DNA of 49,787 bases from an uncultured Calothrix sp. (GTDB lineage: Bacteria; Cyanobacteriota; Cyanobacteriia; Cyanobacteriales; Nostocaceae), in the NCBI GenBank assembly GCA_937973965.1, contig CALJJQ010000098.1, positions 1-49,787 of the forward strand. Reading direction: 5' to 3'. The position numbers and the translations under genes were made by a program. Below, piece by piece: positions 46,830 to 49,787 of the stretch (its first letter is position 1; each line of letters starts with the position of its first letter). Below the pieces are notes generated by a model. It did no database searches, was not told where the DNA came from, and saw only the letters and a list, made by a program, of their open reading frames with translations.

Positions 46830-47291
46830 AGACAACTCTAGAAGAGTAGGGAGTGGTAAAAACACCATCAGTTCTGGTGTCAGCAATACCTACAGGCTAC
46901 TCCCTATTTTGCATGAGAAACAGGAAAAGGCTAATTTGCCACCCACCGATCGGTTAAATTGAGAAATAATAAAGATACTATGGCAGCTAACAAGTCTGTG
47001 GATTGTAGATGTTGGATTTTGGATGAGGATTACGTCTCCCGACCTGTTTGCAAGTCCAGTTTTTAAGTCAAACAGAACCCCCAGACCAGAATCATAATTC
47101 CTTCAATCCCTTGTACCTGCCATGAATAAAATCGTACTAATATTGATGGCGACGGGTGTTCATGGGAAAAGCTGATACAGCAAATATTTCACAATCTATA
47201 GCCCGCAGGGCTTCTCATTAGAGTAATCCAAAATCCAAAATCCAAAATGGTATCAAATACCCCCAGTAATTAATCACAAAACGAGGCGAAT
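46830..47291. other. Repeat-rich spacer upstream of ycf3
   Basis: It holds a MITE-like repeat at 46847-46906, isolated heptamers (about 47010-47025) and CCAAAAT heptamers at 47224-47248. No gene is seen. Confidence 0.5.
46847..46906. repeat. 60-bp repeat with inverted ends, copy 1
   Basis: Ends TAGGGAGT and ACTCCCTA are inverted. The interior shares ATCAGTT(C/T)TGGTGTCAGCA and TACTCCC with the copy at 47981-48046. The two copies flank ycf3. Confidence 0.75.
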
Positions 47292-47813
47292 ATGCCCAGA
47301 ACGCAAAAAAACGATAACTTTATAGATAAATCCTTTACCGTCATGGCAGACCTAATCTTAAAAATGCTGCCAGCAAAAAGAAAGTCAAAAGAAGCCTTTG
47401 TTTATTACCGCGATGGGATGTCAGCCCAAGCTGAAGGTGAATATGCCGAAGCCTTAGACTACTACAATGAGGCATTATCCCTAGAAGAAGACCCCAACGA
47501 CAAAAGTTATATTCTTTACAACATGGGGCTAATCTACGCCAGTAACGGCGACCACGAGAAGGCAATAGAACTGTATCATCAAGCACTAGAACTGAATCCT
47601 CGCCTTCCCCAAGCCCTGAATAACATTGCAGTTATTTACCACTTCCAAGGTGAAAAAGCGAAAGAAAATGGAGATAACGACGCAGGAGAAGCCCTCTTTG
47701 ACAAAGCTGCGGATTACTGGATTCGAGCAATTCGCCTAGCCCCCAATAACTATATCGAAGCACAAAACTGGCTCAAAACCACTGGTCGCTATCAAATTGA
47801 TGTATTCTTTTAA
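47292..47813 (+). CDS. ycf3: Photosystem I assembly protein Ycf3
   Basis: Ycf3 is a thylakoid-associated TPR protein needed for stable accumulation of photosystem I; it acts as an assembly chaperone for core subunits. The 173-aa length is typical. TPR motifs include [40 protein letters not shown] and the third unit around [17 protein letters not shown]. The C-terminal [20 protein letters not shown] is the conserved family end. The ATG at 47292 ([20 protein letters not shown]) gives the standard N-terminus. CCAAAAT heptamers and a composite-like segment lie 40-70 bases upstream. Confidence 0.95.
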   Translation: MPRTQKNDNFIDKSFTVMADLILKMLPAKRKSKEAFVYYRDGMSAQAEGEYAEALDYYNEALSLEEDPNDKSYILYNMGLIYASNGDHEKAIELYHQALELNPRLPQALNNIAVIYHFQGEKAKENGDNDAGEALFDKAADYWIRAIRLAPNNYIEAQNWLKTTGRYQIDVFF

Positions 47814-47865
47814 GGAAATTAGAAATACAATACTGTCACCTTGTTTGATGCAGAAGGAGTAGGGA

Positions 47866-47894
47866 GTAGAGACGACCCGTCGGGTCGTCTCTAC
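47866..47894. repeat. 29-bp perfect palindrome downstream of ycf3
   Basis: GTAGAGACGACCCG and CGGGTCGTCTCTAC pair perfectly (14 bp) around a single T. It is the longest member of the AGAGACG palindrome family in the window and might also end ycf3 transcripts, though no T-tract follows. Confidence 0.9.
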
Positions 47895-47980
47895 GGGGAG
47901 TGGGGAGCAGGTAGCTAACAAGTGTAGATTTTTTGTTTAGGCTTGAGTGGGTTGTTTCCCAACGACATTGGGTATAGTGA

Positions 47981-48046
47981 GTAGGAAGTAGGGTAAAAAA
48001 ACTTTCATCATCAGTTTTGGTGTCAGCATTACATGTAGACTACTCC
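47981..48046. repeat. 66-bp repeat with inverted ends, copy 2
   Basis: It is a diverged copy of 46847-46906: GTAGGGTAAAAA, ATCATCAGTTTTGGTGTCAG, CATTACATGTAGACTACTCCC. Confidence 0.75.
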
Positions 48047-48110
48047 CGATTCCCTACTCCCTACCTCAAAAAACTAGTATTTAATCCAAAATCTAAAATC
48101 CAAAATCCAA

Positions 48111-48401
48111 ATGATTGACCGCGAACAAGTTCGGAAAGTAGCACTTTTAGCCCGGTTAGATTTAACAGCTGAGGAAGAAGAACAATTCACAACCCAGTTA
48201 GGAAGCATCCTCGAATATATCGAGCAATTAAACGAGCTTGATGTTAGCGATGTAGAACCAACTACCAGGGCAATTGATGTCGTCAATGTTACCCGCCCTG
48301 ATAATTTACAACCCTATCCAGAAAGGGAAGCAATTTTACAAAGCGCACCGGAACAGGAAGGAGATTATTTTAAAGTACCAAAAATCCTCAATCCAGAGTG
48401 A
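48111..48401 (+). CDS. gatC: Asp-tRNA(Asn)/Glu-tRNA(Gln) amidotransferase subunit C
   Basis: GatC is the small subunit of the GatCAB complex, which converts misacylated Glu-tRNA(Gln) to Gln-tRNA(Gln). The 96 residues match the family: VRKVALLARLDLTAEEEEQF, LGSILEYIEQLNELD, DVEPTTRAI and the C-terminal GDYFKVPKIL. The start codon ATG at 48111 touches a run of CCAAAAT heptamers (48082-48110), so no Shine-Dalgarno is present. gatA and gatB are not adjacent, as is usual in cyanobacteria. Confidence 0.93.
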   Translation: MIDREQVRKVALLARLDLTAEEEEQFTTQLGSILEYIEQLNELDVSDVEPTTRAIDVVNVTRPDNLQPYPEREAILQSAPEQEGDYFKVPKILNPE

Positions 48402-48549
48402 TTTAACGGCTGCATTGATGAGGGTACTCTTAAAGTTGCGACAAAAGCCTTGGGGGATAGGGAATAGGCGAAAAATACAGGATACCCATTCCCAAAATCA
48501 CCTCCAAGCTTCACACGGTATAGGGAAATGCTGGGGAATCAAATAATAA

Positions 48550-48829
48550 TTACGGCAGCAAAGAAATTGCCCTACCCATATAATCCCATAATGCCCCATC
48601 ACCCATCCCCCGACTCGCAGTTTCCACTCCCTCTTGTTGGTACATATTACATAAAGACTGCTCAATTCCTGGATTTCCATCCGTAAACTCTGCAATTAAC
48701 TCTTGCCAACGTTGAGCCAGATTTTTTACTGTGGCGCTAGCTGGATCGGTTCCTTTTTCCATTTCTAAGCGCGCTTGGGTAATTAATCTTTCCCATTCAT
48801 TTTCTACTTGTTTGATTCTTTCTTCTCCT
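48550..48829 (-). pseudogene. C-terminal remnant of a TipAS-domain (MerR-type) regulator
   Basis: The reverse strand reads GEEERIKQVENEWERLITQA, RLEMEKGTDPASATVKNLAQ, RWQELIAEFTDGNPGIEQSL, CNMYQQEG and so on to a stop at 48550. This matches the end of TipAS ligand-binding domains found in MerR-family drug-responsive regulators. An in-frame TAA stands directly before GEEER at about 48830, and the DNA-binding half is missing. The break coincides with the start of a small palindromic element (48832-48886) next to a truncated transposase, which suggests the gene was cut by transposition. Confidence 0.75.
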
Positions 48830-48831
48830 TA

Positions 48832-48886
48832 GAGCATTGCTGACAAGTTAAGCTCATTGGTCTTTTGTCAATAAGTAATAATGCTC
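48832..48886. repeat. Element-end-like inverted repeat
   Basis: GAGCATTGCTGAC at the left and GTAATAATGCTC at the right give an inverted pair GAGCATT/AATGCTC around a centre with AAGTTAAGCTCATTGGTC. It lies exactly at the break of the TipAS remnant and may be a transposon end or a MITE. Confidence 0.5.
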
Positions 48887-49058
48887 AAAATCTAGGTGAA
48901 TAAAGATGAATTAGAAGGATGCGATCGCTAAATTTTCAATGCATAATTGATTCTGGCGCGGAAAACTCAGTGCAAAGTAGAATTTACTACTTCTCCTTCA
49001 CCTCACTTTTAAGGATAATTACGAGTTGACAAAACTAATTTCACCTTAAATTGTCACG
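48887..49058. other. Spacer before the transposase relic
   Basis: AT-rich with a HIP1 octamer at about 48921. The expected N-terminal coding part of the transposase is not found here. Confidence 0.4.
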
Positions 49059-49753
49059 AATGCTCTTTACCAGGAGATTTCCCAGCTTGGCAGACAGTAT
49101 ATACGTATTTCCGCAATTGGCGGATTGATGGAACTTGGCTTTTGATTCATGATAAAATCAGGGGTTGGACTCGGATTGAGATGGAACGTCACCCAAGCCC
49201 TTCAGAAGCAATAATTGATAGTCAAAGCGTAAAAAGTGCAGCTATGGTTAGCATCTCGCTTGGTTTTGACGGAGGTAAGCTTATAAAAGGGCGAAAACGA
49301 TTCATAACAGTCTATACTTTGGGATTAGTGCTACGAGTTTTGGTGACAGCAGCCAATACAGGTGAGCGCTCCGGTGGAAAGCAAGTTCTCAAGCGGGTTA
49401 AACAGTCAAATCAGAAGATATCGCGCTTAACAACGATTTGGGTTGATGGAGGCTTTGACGGTGAGGTAGTGCGTTCCTGTCGCCTTGCGTCGGAAAGCAA
49501 CTACCGAACCCGTAAGGGAGAGCCATTTATGCAATGGGTAATGAATTTTTGCCGTTGGGTTGTCCAGGTGGTTTTGCGACCAGAAGAAAGTAAAGGGTTT
49601 GTTTTACTTCAAAAACGTTGGGTTGTTGAGAGAACTTTTGGTTGGTTGATGGGATGTCGGCGATTAGTTCGCGACTATGAGTTATTACCTGAAACATCAG
49701 AGACTTTTATTTATCTTGCCATGATCCCTATTATGCTGAGGCGTTTAGCATAG
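49059..49753 (+). pseudogene. 5'-truncated IS5-family transposase with a 57-bp in-frame insert
   Basis: Homology to IS5-type DDE transposases begins at about 49061 (CSLPGDFPAWQTVYTYFRNW) and continues through HPSPSEAIIDSQSVKSA (first catalytic Asp), IWVDGGFDG (second Asp) and RWVVERTFGWL (third, Glu). It ends with SETFIYLAMIPIMLRRLA, the normal C-terminus. About 50-60 N-terminal residues are missing and an in-frame TAA lies at about 49014. Between DGGFDGE and PFMQWVMNF there are 19 extra residues (VVRSCRLASESNYRTRKGE), coded by a palindromic 57-bp insert. An ORF starting TTG at 49142 is open, but the gene is unlikely to work. Confidence 0.8.
49466..49522 (+). repeat. 57-bp palindromic insert in the transposase gene
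   Basis: The insert begins GTAGTGCGTTCC and later has GGAAAGCAACTAC, nearly complementary arms around a centre of about 14 bases. GAG is present at both junctions, which could be a 3-bp target duplication. Its length is a multiple of three and it has no stop in this frame. Confidence 0.65.
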
Positions 49754-49787
49754 TTTTTGACTTTGAGAAACTTTTCAAACATCCTCT

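Overview
The window looks like chromosomal DNA of a filamentous, probably heterocyst-forming cyanobacterium (Nostocales-like). The evidence is a ycf3 photosystem I assembly gene, an NdbB/NDC1-type demethylphylloquinone reductase, the cyanobacterial DUF3038/DUF4335 gene pair, a GH57-DUF3536 glycosidase, many HIP1 octamers (GCGATCGC), and heavy intergenic loading with short heptameric and palindromic repeats. Genus and species cannot be fixed from the sequence alone.

Layout. 0.2-4.2 kb: folB, an adenylate-forming (PaaK-like) ligase, rsmB and a TerB-like gene, all on +. 4.2-6.0 kb: a graveyard of mobile and toxin-antitoxin remnants, with two tails of integron-type tyrosine recombinases, a truncated antitoxin, and an intact small antitoxin followed by a frameshifted Doc toxin. 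6.0-14 kb: a PAS/GAF hybrid histidine kinase, leucyl aminopeptidase pepA, an EACC1-like small protein, and a NERD-like/superfamily I helicase. 14.6-20 kb: tRNA-Gly(UCC), a TonB/TolA-like protein with a 24-bp tandem repeat, purF and hisD. 19.9-26.4 kb: two paralogous HEINNP-type histidine kinases in tandem and a Ser/Thr kinase. 26.5-31.7 kb: an SGNH hydrolase, an unknown 162-aa protein, a tnpB relic and the DUF3038-DUF4335 operon. 32.4-38.2 kb: a TPR protein, an FAD-linked oxidase, a subtilase with an altered oxyanion-hole position, a tandem palindromic repeat array and ndbB. 38.5-44 kb: an NHLM-type peptidase/ABC exporter, IS200/IS605-type hairpins and GH57. 44-48.4 kb: an orphan DUF433 antitoxin, an Slt-like lytic transglycosylase, ycf3 and gatC. 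48.5-49.8 kb: a TipAS-domain remnant and a 5'-truncated IS5-family transposase carrying a 57-bp in-frame palindromic insert.

Most genes are monocistronic housekeeping or signalling genes. Only two clear translationally coupled pairs exist (antitoxin-doc and DUF3038-DUF4335, both with ATGA overlaps). No complete new multi-gene system is evident. The most unusual content is intergenic: at least nine copies of a compensating palindrome related to AGAGACG-N-CGTCTCT, a composite CCAAAAT-flanked element sitting at gene starts and ends, several 60-140 bp dispersed repeats, and a 36-bp tandem palindromic array. The protein-level oddities are the NERD-like domain without its E-x-K, the subtilase without its oxyanion Asn, the orphan EACC1-like protein and the exporter without a visible precursor peptide.
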